A stretch of DNA of 64,000 bases, from assembly GCF_009828835.1 (NCBI RefSeq), contig NZ_WTTB01000002.1:270937-334936 (forward strand), in the 5' to 3' direction. Under the pieces are notes generated by a model. It worked only from the letters and a program-made list of their open reading frames with translations, made no database searches and had not been told where the DNA came from. Positions 25,526 to 33,509 of this stretch are shown piece after piece; the stretch's first letter is position 1, and each line of letters opens with the position of its first letter. The DNA comes from Erysipelothrix urinaevulpis (lineage in GTDB: Bacteria; Bacillota_I; Bacilli_A; Erysipelotrichales; Erysipelotrichaceae). A program made the position numbers and the translations under genes.

Positions 25526-27488
25526 TCTCAAACTCCTTCATAATCTCTAAAACCATATCATAGTCATAGCCTTTTGATAAGGCATGGCGTATGACTCGGT
25601 TCTTCACTTCTTTTCCTTCATAGCGTCGCTCAAATCTGCTTTGAGCTTTAATCATTAAATCTCTAAGACTTTCTAACTCAAGTTCTTTTCCATAATCATC
25701 TGTTAAGTTATTAAGTATTTGACCAACATCATCAAAGCCATAACCCTGACGGACTAAATGTTGTTTTAAACGATCTTCACGTTGGCGAATTGACCCTGAT
25801 GTTTGAGCTTGCATAAAGTTTTCTGCCCTTCTTACACCACGTTCAATATAGTTGTCATAGTCCTCGTTCTCTAAAATAGATAAGACTTCTTCTTCCTCAT
25901 AACCTCGTTTGATCATATCTTCTAATATCCAATGATTTCCTCTGTTTTGATCCCGTAAATAATCAACACGATCATAAAGATATCGTTCATCATCAATAAA
26001 GCGTCGCTTCTCTAATAATTGAATAACGACCTTGATTTGATCTGGACTTAGTTCAGTCTTTTTGCTTAAGTACTCACTCATTTCAAAACTTGTGAAATCT
26101 TTCATACTAATTCTCTTTAACGCTAACTGATAACCTTCATAAATATTTTGATCTGCTTGTATTTCATCAATCTCATGACGAGACATTTCTTGACCAACCT
26201 CCAATTCTCTTTTTTCAAAAAGGATTGGGTCAACATACATTATTTCTTCATTCCCTTTTGAATCAAGTGTAATCGATACTTCATCACCCAAATCTTCAAT
26301 TTCCGTAATTTCATAACGACCATAAAATACATCTAAAGCTTTTTGATAAACGTCTAATACCGCTAAACCAAACGCTTCACTGGAAAAACTTCCTGCTTTA
26401 TTTAAAGCATTTTGTCTAAATACAGGTTCTAATTCTTCTTGGTTCTCAATATACTCCTGTGCTTTCACAACAAATTCATCACATGTTTCAAATAGAAACC
26501 CTGTTTCTTGATCAATAATAATTCCTTCCAAGGGTTCATCTGGGCGTGCAAAGACAGGCTTTCCACACGCCAACGCTTCAATAAAGGTTAAACCTTGAGT
26601 TTCTGTTAAGGACGCTGAGGTAAATGCATCAGCAATGTGATAGTAATACGGAACATCATCGGATGGAACAGCGCCAATAAACTCGACATCTTTTGATAGA
26701 CCGCGTTTCTTCACATCAGCTTGTAAATCATCCATTGAAGGTCCTGCACCCACAATCAATAAGCGTGCTTTAGTCTTTGTTTTCAGCAAGGCATCAAACC
26801 CTTCAAGCACTACATCAATTCCCTTTTCTTTTGCTAATCGTCCAATATAGACAAAATGAAAAATACCCTCTTTAACATATTGAGATTTAATATCAAGAAG
26901 CTTTTCTTCATCAATATTTCTAAACCGTTCTAAATCTAATCCTGTTGGAATCACAACAATTTCTTTTTTAATGTCATAACCCATAAGCATCAACTTCGTT
27001 TTTTCAGAAGGTGCAATAATAATTTGTGATGATTTCGATAATGACCGACTCATTTTCGCTACCGCTTTTTTGGAAAATTGATCCATAATCTTCGATCCTA
27101 GAATATTGACATAATGAGTATAGTCTTCATAAGTTGTATGATACGTAGAAATCAGCGGAATACTCAACGTATTGGAAACATAGCGGGCAAATAAACCCAC
27201 CCCAAATTCTGAGTGAACATGAATGACATCCAAATCCATTTCTTCAATAAAATCCATTGCTTGCATATGGAGTGGACTCGACATCACATAACCATATAAA
27301 AACTTTAACTCTACACCTGGCAACCTTAAAATGTTATTGTCATACGATGTTTGAGTAATAGAGGGCTGATTCGTAACGATATAAACCGTGTGTCCCAACT
27401 TCTCCAATGCATTTTTCAGTGTCTTAATCGATATAACAACTCCGTTTATATCAGGTTCATAGGTATCCGTAAATAATCCAATTCTCAT
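25515..27488 (-). CDS. GT4 glycosyltransferase fused to full-length RecX
   Basis: 657 aa in one uninterrupted frame. Residues 1-~395 are a GT-B, GT4 glycosyltransferase resembling the diacylglycerol alpha-glucosyltransferases that make glycolipid anchors: FTDTYEPDINGVV, HVHSEFGVG, YIGRLAKEKG, and the EX7E-type EALACGKPVFARPDEPLEG. Residues ~400-657 match a complete RecX: the N-terminal beta part (ISMKDFTSFEMSEYLSKK preceded by YEGYQLAL) and three helical repeats (RRFIDDERYLYDR; MIKRGYEEEEV; RHALSKGYDYDMV). RecX restrains RecA filaments. There is no ribosome site or ATG at the junction, so both parts must be made as one chain. YhaM overlaps its end by 11 bp. Confidence 0.85.
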   Translation of the reverse strand: MRIGLFTDTYEPDINGVVISIKTLKNALEKLGHTVYIVTNQPSITQTSYDNNILRLPGVELKFLYGYVMSSPLHMQAMDFIEEMDLDVIHVHSEFGVGLFARYVSNTLSIPLISTYHTTYEDYTHYVNILGSKIMDQFSKKAVAKMSRSLSKSSQIIIAPSEKTKLMLMGYDIKKEIVVIPTGLDLERFRNIDEEKLLDIKSQYVKEGIFHFVYIGRLAKEKGIDVVLEGFDALLKTKTKARLLIVGAGPSMDDLQADVKKRGLSKDVEFIGAVPSDDVPYYYHIADAFTSASLTETQGLTFIEALACGKPVFARPDEPLEGIIIDQETGFLFETCDEFVVKAQEYIENQEELEPVFRQNALNKAGSFSSEAFGLAVLDVYQKALDVFYGRYEITEIEDLGDEVSITLDSKGNEEIMYVDPILFEKRELEVGQEMSRHEIDEIQADQNIYEGYQLALKRISMKDFTSFEMSEYLSKKTELSPDQIKVVIQLLEKRRFIDDERYLYDRVDYLRDQNRGNHWILEDMIKRGYEEEEVLSILENEDYDNYIERGVRRAENFMQAQTSGSIRQREDRLKQHLVRQGYGFDDVGQILNNLTDDYGKELELESLRDLMIKAQSRFERRYEGKEVKNRVIRHALSKGYDYDMVLEIMKEFENEN

Positions 27489-27508
27489 TATTTCCCTTCC
27501 TCTCTTGA

Positions 27509-27543
27509 AATAAAACCCCTGTTCATATCATAGGGGTTTTATA
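27509..27543 (-). terminator. Terminator after pyrR
   Basis: ATAAAACCCCT / AGGGGTTTTAT is a perfect 11-pair stem with an 11-nt loop and T-rich arm, between pyrR and the fusion gene. It is symmetric enough to work both ways. Confidence 0.82.
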
Positions 27544-27544
27544 T

Positions 27545-28051
27545 TTAGAATAATAAAACTGCTTCGTCTTTATCATCTTCCACAAGTTTAACCCGAACTT
27601 TTTCATTTAAACTTGTTGGAATATTTTTCCCCACAAAATCAGCCCTTATTGGCAACTCACGATGACCACGATCAACAAGTACTGCCAACTGAATTTGACG
27701 TGGACGACCATTGTAGACAATGCCATCCATCGCTGCCCGTGCCGTTCTTCCTTTATATAAGACATCGTCAACTAAAACAACCACTCGATCTTGGACCGAA
27801 ATTGGTAAACGAAATGCTTCACTGTCTGATTTCATATCATCTCGCCAATAACTAACATCTAAAGAAGCCACTGGCACATCTACATTTTCAAATTCTTTTA
27901 ATAGTTTTGCCATTCTGAATGCTAAAGTTGCACCCCGAGTTTCAATCCCAAGTAAAACGACCTTCTCTAACCCTCTATTTTTTTCAATAATTTCATGGCA
28001 CATACGTACCATTGAGCGTTTGATTGCATGCTCATCCATAATGATTTTCAT
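27545..28051 (-). CDS. pyrR: PyrR bifunctional regulator / uracil phosphoribosyltransferase
   Basis: 168 aa. The PRPP loop VVVLVDDVLYKGRTARAAMD is typical of PyrR, as are LLGIETRGATLA at the start and AVLVDRGHRELPIRADFVGK. It binds pyr mRNA in response to UMP and has UPRTase activity. No pyr biosynthesis gene or PyrR-binding attenuator is visible nearby, so it may act on a distant operon. An extended -10 promoter lies 20 bp before the start. Confidence 0.92.
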   Translation of the reverse strand: MKIIMDEHAIKRSMVRMCHEIIEKNRGLEKVVLLGIETRGATLAFRMAKLLKEFENVDVPVASLDVSYWRDDMKSDSEAFRLPISVQDRVVVLVDDVLYKGRTARAAMDGIVYNGRPRQIQLAVLVDRGHRELPIRADFVGKNIPTSLNEKVRVKLVEDDKDEAVLLF

Positions 28052-28071
28052 ATATAAACACCTCTTTAAAT

Positions 28072-28080
28072 ATTATAGCA
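28072..28080 (-). promoter_or_regulatory. Extended -10 promoter of pyrR
   Basis: TGCTATAAT on the minus strand, ending 20 bp before the start codon; no clear -35. It is divergent from the tRNA promoter. Confidence 0.55.
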
Positions 28081-28088
28081 AAATCATC

Positions 28089-28117
28089 TTGAAATTGATA
28101 TATCGTTATGTTATTAT
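28089..28117 (+). promoter_or_regulatory. Promoter of tRNA-Trp
   Basis: TTGAAA, exact 17-bp spacer, TATTAT; the mature tRNA begins 17 bp further on. Confidence 0.75.
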
Positions 28118-28134
28118 TTATAGGCAGCAAATAC

Positions 28135-28208
28135 AGGGGTATAGTTCAATGGTAGAGCAACGGTCTCCAAAACCGTTAATGTGGGTTCGAGTCCTGCTAC
28201 CCCTGCCA
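28135..28208 (+). tRNA. tRNA-Trp (CCA anticodon), CCA end encoded
   Basis: Acceptor arm AGGGGTA pairs with TACCCCT, followed by G and an encoded CCA. D stem GTTC/GAGC, anticodon stem ACGGT/ACCGT with loop CTCCAAA (anticodon CCA), and a normal T arm with GGTTCGAGTCC. It is a single gene with its own promoter and terminator. Confidence 0.97.
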
Positions 28209-28218
28209 ATAGATAATC

Positions 28219-28243
28219 AAAGCCACTCTAGAGTGGCTTTTTT
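28219..28243 (+). terminator. Terminator of tRNA-Trp
   Basis: AAGCCACTC-TA-GAGTGGCTT followed by T-run, 11 bp after the tRNA. Confidence 0.9.
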
Positions 28244-28321
28244 CATAGCTAAAGTAAAATAAATACATACAAAACACATACAAGTCAAAAATTTAAAGAT
28301 ACTACCTGAAGATAAAACATA

Positions 28322-28355
28322 GAAAAGCAAGTTGAATAAGTATCAACCTGCTTTT
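28322..28355 (-). terminator. Terminator of the lipoprotein/membrane pair
   Basis: AAAGCAGGTTGA / TCAACTTGCTTT (one G-T pair) with a 7-nt loop, 14 bp after the stop on the minus strand; the T-tail is short. Confidence 0.7.
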
Positions 28356-28368
28356 TGTAATAACCATC

Positions 28369-28713
28369 TCATTCTTTCTTCATCTTGGCAAACGCAACAA
28401 ATGTTAAAATCATTTGGATAATGACAAACATAAAGTAAAATGGAAATAATAGCATCGCAACTCCATACATAATCCCAGAAGTTAAAGCAAAGCCTCGACG
28501 CCCCATACTCCAAGCTAAGACATTAAATAAAAGAGCAATTCCAGTCGCCAAAATATGTGGAAGGATAAGAGCCGAAGCAATAGCAGCACCTGCCTGCTCA
28601 GCTGAACTCCCCGCACCTAAATTTCCTGCCATATAGTAAATAATATAAATTATATAAAGGACTGTTAAAATACTAGAAACTAATAAAAGTTTGTTTTTCT
28701 TGTTCTTTGTCAT
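28369..28713 (-). CDS. Small integral membrane protein, unknown function
   Basis: 114 aa, about three membrane helices (~10-28, ~45-66, ~78-108), basic termini. I do not recognise a family, though it looks like short DUF-type bacterial membrane proteins. The start overlaps the lipoprotein stop by 4 bp, so both are translated together and may interact at the membrane. Confidence 0.75.
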   Translation of the reverse strand: MTKNKKNKLLLVSSILTVLYIIYIIYYMAGNLGAGSSAEQAGAAIASALILPHILATGIALLFNVLAWSMGRRGFALTSGIMYGVAMLLFPFYFMFVIIQMILTFVAFAKMKKE

Positions 28714-29177
28714 TTTACAATAAATTTAAGAGGATCTTTACTGCTAAAACTTGGTTTATAATAAGCATTCAATGCCTTTTCATCGCCTGTAACAACGAAC
28801 CCCTTTTCTCCTCTCATCTTTTCTCCAGGAAGGATATCACCATCTAGATTACCATCATTATCTCCCCAAATATTTACTTCCTTTTCTCTACCCTCGTCAT
28901 CCTTTAGAGTTATATCCATAATTCCAGCAATATATACCGATTCATCACTTGTATTTTCAAATGTAAAATCTAAAGCAAGCCACTCTGTACCTTCTTCAGG
29001 TTTCAAAAATTCATCCCCTTTAACTGTTCTCATCGAATTCAATGTAATCTTAATGTCATCGATGACTGCGGTTTCCCCAACTTTAAATTCAGTTTTTACA
29101 GGTTCTTTTTCACGCTCTTCACTAGCACAAGCACTCATTAAAATAAGTACTAAAAGAGCAAGCAATATTCTTTTCAT
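28710..29177 (-). CDS. Lipoprotein with DUF4352-like domain
   Basis: 155 aa. Signal peptide II with lipobox LMSAC (Cys17). The rest (~30-155) is an Ig-like DUF4352-type fold: EFKVGETAVIDDIKITLNS at the start and WLALDFTFENTSDESV in the middle, common in telokin-like extracellular domains. It is membrane anchored on the outer face. It forms an operon with the membrane protein downstream. Its job is unknown. Confidence 0.8.
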   Translation of the reverse strand: MKRILLALLVLILMSACASEEREKEPVKTEFKVGETAVIDDIKITLNSMRTVKGDEFLKPEEGTEWLALDFTFENTSDESVYIAGIMDITLKDDEGREKEVNIWGDNDGNLDGDILPGEKMRGEKGFVVTGDEKALNAYYKPSFSSKDPLKFIVK

Positions 29178-29243
29178 ATTGACCTCCGTTCGTTATAAAC
29201 TATATCAATATCTGAAATCATATTGGTATGCTGAGAGCATACA

Positions 29244-30260
29244 TTATAAAAAAGGAGATAAAAACATTAAAATTACAAATACTAGAAAGTAATACATTCC
29301 GATTAGCATAAAATTTGTGATGAACTTATGCTTCTTAATATTTCTTGGCGCAAAGCGGTGAACATTAAGATAATTTGTGGGAATAAACAAAAATGGAAGC
29401 ATGAGAAAAGCAAATCCTATTTTCGCAGAAAGATGATTCTTAGGACCATTGCCTTCACTACCATCTTCAGCAACCAAAACTAAAAGAATAAAAATGATAT
29501 ACACAATACTTGCTATAATTTTATTCTTTTTAATTCCTCGTCTAAATCCTGGTAATGCATATTGGGACTTACCTAGTTTAATTCTTTCCAAATCTAATTT
29601 TAATTCATTAACATCACCGTAACGCTCGTCTGGATTGATTTCCATACATCGATCAACAATAGGCTTCAAGGGGTTTTTCTTAGATATCGGTTGATTTTGG
29701 TCTCCTGTCATAAGATACTGAGCTAATGCACCAAAACTATAGATATCACTTCTTTCATCCGTCCTTGAAAAACCATATTGTTCTGGCGCAGCAAATCCAA
29801 CACTGCCAAACATATGCGTATCTTTATTCCTATGTTTATTTTCATCAATTTTAGCAATATCAAAGTCATTGATAATAACATTTCCATTCAAGTAATAAAT
29901 ATTATCAGGTTTCAAATCACGGTGAATGATCTCATGGCTATGGAGAAATAGTAGTCCATCACAAATCTGCAATAACACATTTAATAACATATCATGGTTA
30001 TTAATTGGTAATATATCCGATAATGTGATATCTCCTATATACTTCTCGTGAACAATAATCTTTGTTTCATCTCGATCAACTTTATATATTGGGACAATAT
30101 TAGGATGACTGTATTTTAAAAGAATTTGATAAATATTTTCATTGTCATGCTGATAATATTCTTTAACAACATGTTTAAAGCTATCAGTCTCAATTAAATA
30201 GATTTTCTTAGCATAGTTTTCTTTTATTAGTGTTTTTGCTTGTTTTGTGTTATTTTTCAT
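29244..30260 (-). CDS. Membrane-anchored Ser/Thr protein kinase
   Basis: 338 aa. A kinase domain fills residues ~15-225: a beta-3 Lys in VVKEYY (Lys33), the catalytic loop HRDLKPDN (Asp115), DFD in place of DFG (Asp132), and the activation segment end FAAPEQYGFSRTDERSDIYS. The glycine-rich loop is poorly conserved. Three membrane helices follow (~245-262, ~280-295, ~315-337), with no extracellular PASTA repeats, so it is not PrkC. It is divergent from a HTH protein with only 34 bp between starts, and its own -10 (TACAAT) ends 6 bp before the ATG, suggesting a leaderless mRNA. Confidence 0.87.
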   Translation of the reverse strand: MKNNTKQAKTLIKENYAKKIYLIETDSFKHVVKEYYQHDNENIYQILLKYSHPNIVPIYKVDRDETKIIVHEKYIGDITLSDILPINNHDMLLNVLLQICDGLLFLHSHEIIHRDLKPDNIYYLNGNVIINDFDIAKIDENKHRNKDTHMFGSVGFAAPEQYGFSRTDERSDIYSFGALAQYLMTGDQNQPISKKNPLKPIVDRCMEINPDERYGDVNELKLDLERIKLGKSQYALPGFRRGIKKNKIIASIVYIIFILLVLVAEDGSEGNGPKNHLSAKIGFAFLMLPFLFIPTNYLNVHRFAPRNIKKHKFITNFMLIGMYYFLVFVILMFLSPFL

Positions 30261-30266
30261 ATAAAC

Positions 30267-30287
30267 ATTGTATCATAAGATTATACT
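30267..30287. promoter_or_regulatory. Divergent -10 elements of kinase and HTH genes
   Basis: TACAAT (minus, 30272-30267) ends 6 bp before the kinase ATG, and TATACT (plus, 30282-30287) ends 7 bp before the HTH-gene ATG. Both distances equal the usual -10 to transcription start spacing, so the start codons would be the first bases of the mRNAs. -35 boxes are weak. Confidence 0.5.
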
Positions 30288-30294
30288 AAGGGAG

Positions 30295-30717
30295 ATGATT
30301 GAAATTAAAAACGATACCGAAAATTTGCTACATGCCTTAAAACATTCTTCAAGAGATGATTTAGACACAATTGAAAAAAACATCAAATCTCTATCTTTTC
30401 TAGACTTATTGAATAGTTTTTATCAAGATTTAAACTATAACAAAGCAGATGTAATACAGCAAACCACCATAGATCGCACCTATGCCTATCAGATATTTGA
30501 TGGTTCAAAAAAACCTGGTCGCGATAAAGTCATTCAGCTTTGCCTCGTAGCGAAATGTAATGTGGAGAATACTAATCGTATTTTGACATTGAGTGGTAAT
30601 GCGCCTCTCTATCCAAAAGTAAAACGGGATTTATACATTATTTTTTGTATCAATAACCATTACTGTGTTTCGGAAACTAATTACTTGTTATATCAAGAAG
30701 AGTACGGTACTTTATAA
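30295..30717 (+). CDS. HTH protein paired with the membrane kinase
   Basis: 140 aa. An XRE-like helix-turn-helix lies in the middle (~47-85): DVIQQTTIDRTYAYQIFDGSKKPGRDKVIQLCL. The flanking parts are helical and unassigned. The preceding kinase diverges from it, so the DNA-binding protein could be a kinase target. The ATG at 30295 directly follows AGGGAG (no usable spacing) but is 7 bp after a TATACT box, which suits a leaderless start. A TTG nine codons earlier is the alternative. Confidence 0.75.
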   Translation: MIEIKNDTENLLHALKHSSRDDLDTIEKNIKSLSFLDLLNSFYQDLNYNKADVIQQTTIDRTYAYQIFDGSKKPGRDKVIQLCLVAKCNVENTNRILTLSGNAPLYPKVKRDLYIIFCINNHYCVSETNYLLYQEEYGTL

Positions 30718-30741
30718 TTTAAGTATCGAACTTTTTATATG

Positions 30742-30770
30742 AAAAAGACCCTCACGTTAACGTGAGAGTC
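30742..30770 (-). terminator. Terminator of the NADH oxidase gene
   Basis: AGACTCTCACG / CGTGAGGGTCT with loop TTAA and five T. The run of ten G/C pairs lies between this hairpin and the stop codon. Confidence 0.87.
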
Positions 30771-30774
30771 TGAA

Positions 30775-30784
30775 GGGGGGGGGG
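30775..30784. repeat. Homopolymeric G10 tract
   Basis: Ten consecutive G on the plus strand (C10 in the mRNA of the NADH oxidase), five bp after its stop codon. Very unusual in this AT-rich sequence and prone to slippage, although it changes no reading frame. Confidence 0.9.
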
Positions 30785-30789
30785 ATATT

Positions 30790-32124
30790 TTATTCGCTTG
30801 CTGAGAGTGCAGCCATTGTAATGTAATTATATGGCTGGTTAAAATGTGGCAAGAAAAAAATGTCTAAGAGTTGAATTTCTTCAATCGTCACTTCTTTCAT
30901 AATTGCGAGCGAGAACATATGGATGGCCATTGATATATCCGTATATGAAGCAAGTTGAGCTCCTAAAAGACGACGAGAGTTTCGATCATATAAAATCTTA
31001 ATCATGACGTCATTGTTATCATCCATGAATCCTGGTTTTTGTAAATCTTTAAATTCTGTTGAAACGACATCAAAACCTGCATCTTTTGCAGCTTGAGTGT
31101 TTAAACCGGTTGAAACCATGTTGTATCCATAAATTGAGATTCCATTTGACCCTTGGACACCTAGTGATTTTAAAGGCGTACCTCCAACATTATGGCCCGC
31201 TACAATACCTGAACGAACTGCGTTTGTAGCCAGTGCGATATAGGTCGTTTTTTGAAGTGCATTGGAGTAAATTGTTGCACAATCTCCAACCGCATAAACA
31301 TCATCATCACTTGTTTGTTGATGTAAATCTACAAGATAAGCACCATTATCAAAAAGTGTTAAATGATCTTTCCCTAATTCGTTGTTTGGTCTAAATCCAA
31401 TGGCAAGAATAACAAGTTCAGCATCGTAGGTCCCTTTATCAGTTACCACATGCGATACTTGGTCATCGCCTTTGAATTCCACAACTTTTTCACCATAATT
31501 TAATTTGATACCTTGCTTTGACATTGCTTTGTTCATTTCATCAGAAATCTCTTCGTCGTAATATGAACTCAAGCACGTATTTGCTGCTTCAATAACACGA
31601 ACATTTTTTCCGCGTCGTCGGGCAGCTTCTGCCATTTCAACTCCAATGTATCCAGCACCAACAACCACGACATTATTAACATGTTTCTGATCAAGGAGTG
31701 CATCCACTTTTTGTGAATCTTGGAATAGTTTTACAAAATGGATCCCTTCTTTATCATTACCTTCGATATGAGGCGCAATCGGAATTGAACCGGTTGCTAA
31801 AATTAACTTATCATAATCAATGCTTGTCTCGTTATTATCTTTATCACTATAACGGACTTTTTTATTAGTAAAGTCAATTTCTTTTACATCGGTTTCCATC
31901 TTAATGTTTGCACCTTTTGCAATGAAGTCATCTTTATTTGTATAGAACAACGCATCCGATGACGGAATTTGATGCCCTACCCATAAAGCCGTTCCACATC
32001 CTAGATAACTAAGGTTTGTATTTCGATCTAAGATTGTCAGTTCACAGTCTTTATATGTATCCAACAGAGTATTTGCAGCAGCTATTCCTGCATGATTCGC
32101 TCCAATCAAAACAACTTTTTTCAT
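30790..32124 (-). CDS. nox: NADH oxidase (Nox, CoA-disulfide reductase family)
   Basis: 444 aa flavoprotein. FAD site VLIGANHAGIAAA at the start, redox-active Cys43 in SYLGCGTALW, NADH site VVVGAGYIGVEMAEA (~155-170), and a second FAD motif VYAVGDCATI (~275). The single active Cys fits water-forming NADH oxidases and CoA-disulfide reductases. In a fermenting anaerobe it would scavenge oxygen and regenerate NAD+. AGGAGA lies six bases before the ATG. A lone gene with its own terminator. Confidence 0.9.
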   Translation of the reverse strand: MKKVVLIGANHAGIAAANTLLDTYKDCELTILDRNTNLSYLGCGTALWVGHQIPSSDALFYTNKDDFIAKGANIKMETDVKEIDFTNKKVRYSDKDNNETSIDYDKLILATGSIPIAPHIEGNDKEGIHFVKLFQDSQKVDALLDQKHVNNVVVVGAGYIGVEMAEAARRRGKNVRVIEAANTCLSSYYDEEISDEMNKAMSKQGIKLNYGEKVVEFKGDDQVSHVVTDKGTYDAELVILAIGFRPNNELGKDHLTLFDNGAYLVDLHQQTSDDDVYAVGDCATIYSNALQKTTYIALATNAVRSGIVAGHNVGGTPLKSLGVQGSNGISIYGYNMVSTGLNTQAAKDAGFDVVSTEFKDLQKPGFMDDNNDVMIKILYDRNSRRLLGAQLASYTDISMAIHMFSLAIMKEVTIEEIQLLDIFFLPHFNQPYNYITMAALSASE

Positions 32125-32295
32125 TTACTGTCTCCTATCTTTATGTATAAATTCTACAAATCGTTTTATTACATCTTTATTATCGTTTAAAAAATCCTTT
32201 CCAAGCGGAAATTGTCATGAATGAAGTCGTGTATGCTATAAATTAACACCTTAACACAAAACTTTCACATTCACTTTATTTGCTAGTCTTTCGTT

Positions 32296-32309
32296 AATTG
32301 TTTACAATT
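32296..32309. promoter_or_regulatory. Palindrome in the amidohydrolase upstream region
   Basis: AATTGT-TT-ACAATT is a perfect 6-bp inverted repeat, 31 bp before the amidohydrolase ATG, near the expected transcription start. A possible operator; the binding protein is unknown. Confidence 0.35.
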
Positions 32310-32339
32310 TTCTTAAAGAGAGAGGAAAGGATGATCGTT

Positions 32340-33509
32340 ATGTGGTATACAAATTTACGTTTAGAAGAAAGTCTAAGCAATAATCAAACAAATACAACTT
32401 ACATGTCGCTTTTTATCGAACAGGGTCTTATTAAAGACATTAAAGAAGGCTTTGTTGAGGGGGGCGTTGATATGAATGGCTATTTAGCATTGCCTGCCTT
32501 AAAAGATCACCACATTCATTTAGATAAGATTCATTATGGCGGTCCTTGGCAATCAGTTATCGATCTAAATTCTGTTGAAGAACGAATTAAAGAGGAAGAA
32601 CTTTTTTTGAATGATTTTTTAGAAACAAGTAAAGAACGAGCTCAAGCCTTAATCGATCTCGTTTGTTCTTTTGGAGCAACTTATTTAAAAGTTCATGTTA
32701 ACGTCGACCCCATTATTCAGTTACAAAATCTAGAAAAAATTTACTCAGTATTAGAAGATAACCGTTACAAACTAGACTACGACCTTGTCGTGTTCCCTCA
32801 ACATGGCTTTCTAAAATCTGTTCATCTTATAGAAGAAGCCTTAGCATTACCCTATGTAAGTACACTTGGGGGTGTTGATCCAGCAAGTTTAGATGGTGAC
32901 GCCATTCAAGTATTAGATACGACCTTTTCTTTAGCAAAGAAATACGATAAAAAAATTGATATTCATTTGCATGACCGGGGAACTTTAGGTTTGTGGCAAA
33001 TCAACGAGATTATTAAACGAACTCAAGCACACAGTTTTGAAGGTAAAGTCGCAATTAGTCATGCCTATTGTCTAGGCGACTTCAATGAACAAGATTTGAA
33101 GGCAACGCTTCAATCATTAAGTTCATTAAACATCACTATTAATACAACGGTTCCGCTTAACACTTCAAAGCCTCCTTTGCCTCTTTTAGATAAATATAAT
33201 GTTAAGTGTAATATCATTAACGATAACATTAATGATCATTGGTCCCCTTTTGGAAGCGGTGATTTAATTGAGCGAAGCAGTCGAGGAGCCGAGGTTTTTC
33301 AAAGAGTTGATGAGTTTGGCCTTTCACAAAGCCTAAAATATGTCACCGGAGGTGTAACACCTCTTGATAAAAACGGCGTAAGACAATGGCCTGTTTTAAA
33401 TGACGAAGCAAGTATTTTATTTACCAACGCATCATGCAGTGCCGAGCTTATTGCCCGTATAAAATTTGATCGAAAAGTTATGGTTAAAGGAACTTTAATC
33501 AATGAATAA
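32340..33509 (+). CDS. Cytosine-deaminase-like amidohydrolase (CodA/AtzC type)
   Basis: 389 aa, TIM-barrel amidohydrolase. Metal ligands are visible: HIHLDK (~58-63, HxH), a second His in IDIHLHDRG, SHAYCLGD, and the Asp in DNINDHWSPFGSGDLIE, the DxxxDxWxPxGxGD motif of the cytosine deaminase subgroup. It hydrolyses the C-N bond of a pyrimidine-like or triazine-like ring amine; the exact substrate is open. The ATG at 32340 has AAAGG nine bases before it. It ends 8 bp inside the ankyrin gene, which is therefore co-translated. Confidence 0.85.
   Translation: MWYTNLRLEESLSNNQTNTTYMSLFIEQGLIKDIKEGFVEGGVDMNGYLALPALKDHHIHLDKIHYGGPWQSVIDLNSVEERIKEEELFLNDFLETSKERAQALIDLVCSFGATYLKVHVNVDPIIQLQNLEKIYSVLEDNRYKLDYDLVVFPQHGFLKSVHLIEEALALPYVSTLGGVDPASLDGDAIQVLDTTFSLAKKYDKKIDIHLHDRGTLGLWQINEIIKRTQAHSFEGKVAISHAYCLGDFNEQDLKATLQSLSSLNITINTTVPLNTSKPPLPLLDKYNVKCNIINDNINDHWSPFGSGDLIERSSRGAEVFQRVDEFGLSQSLKYVTGGVTPLDKNGVRQWPVLNDEASILFTNASCSAELIARIKFDRKVMVKGTLINE

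Noticed and set aside
25515..27488. Two genes wrongly joined by a missing stop between the glycosyltransferase and RecX
   Set aside because: No start codon or ribosome site exists near the junction and the linker aligns with the natural RecX N-terminus, so a genuine fusion is more likely, though sequencing error cannot be fully excluded.
28135..28243. Integration site of a mobile element at tRNA-Trp
   Set aside because: No integrase, no repeated tRNA end and no phage-like genes lie on either side; the tRNA has a normal promoter and terminator.
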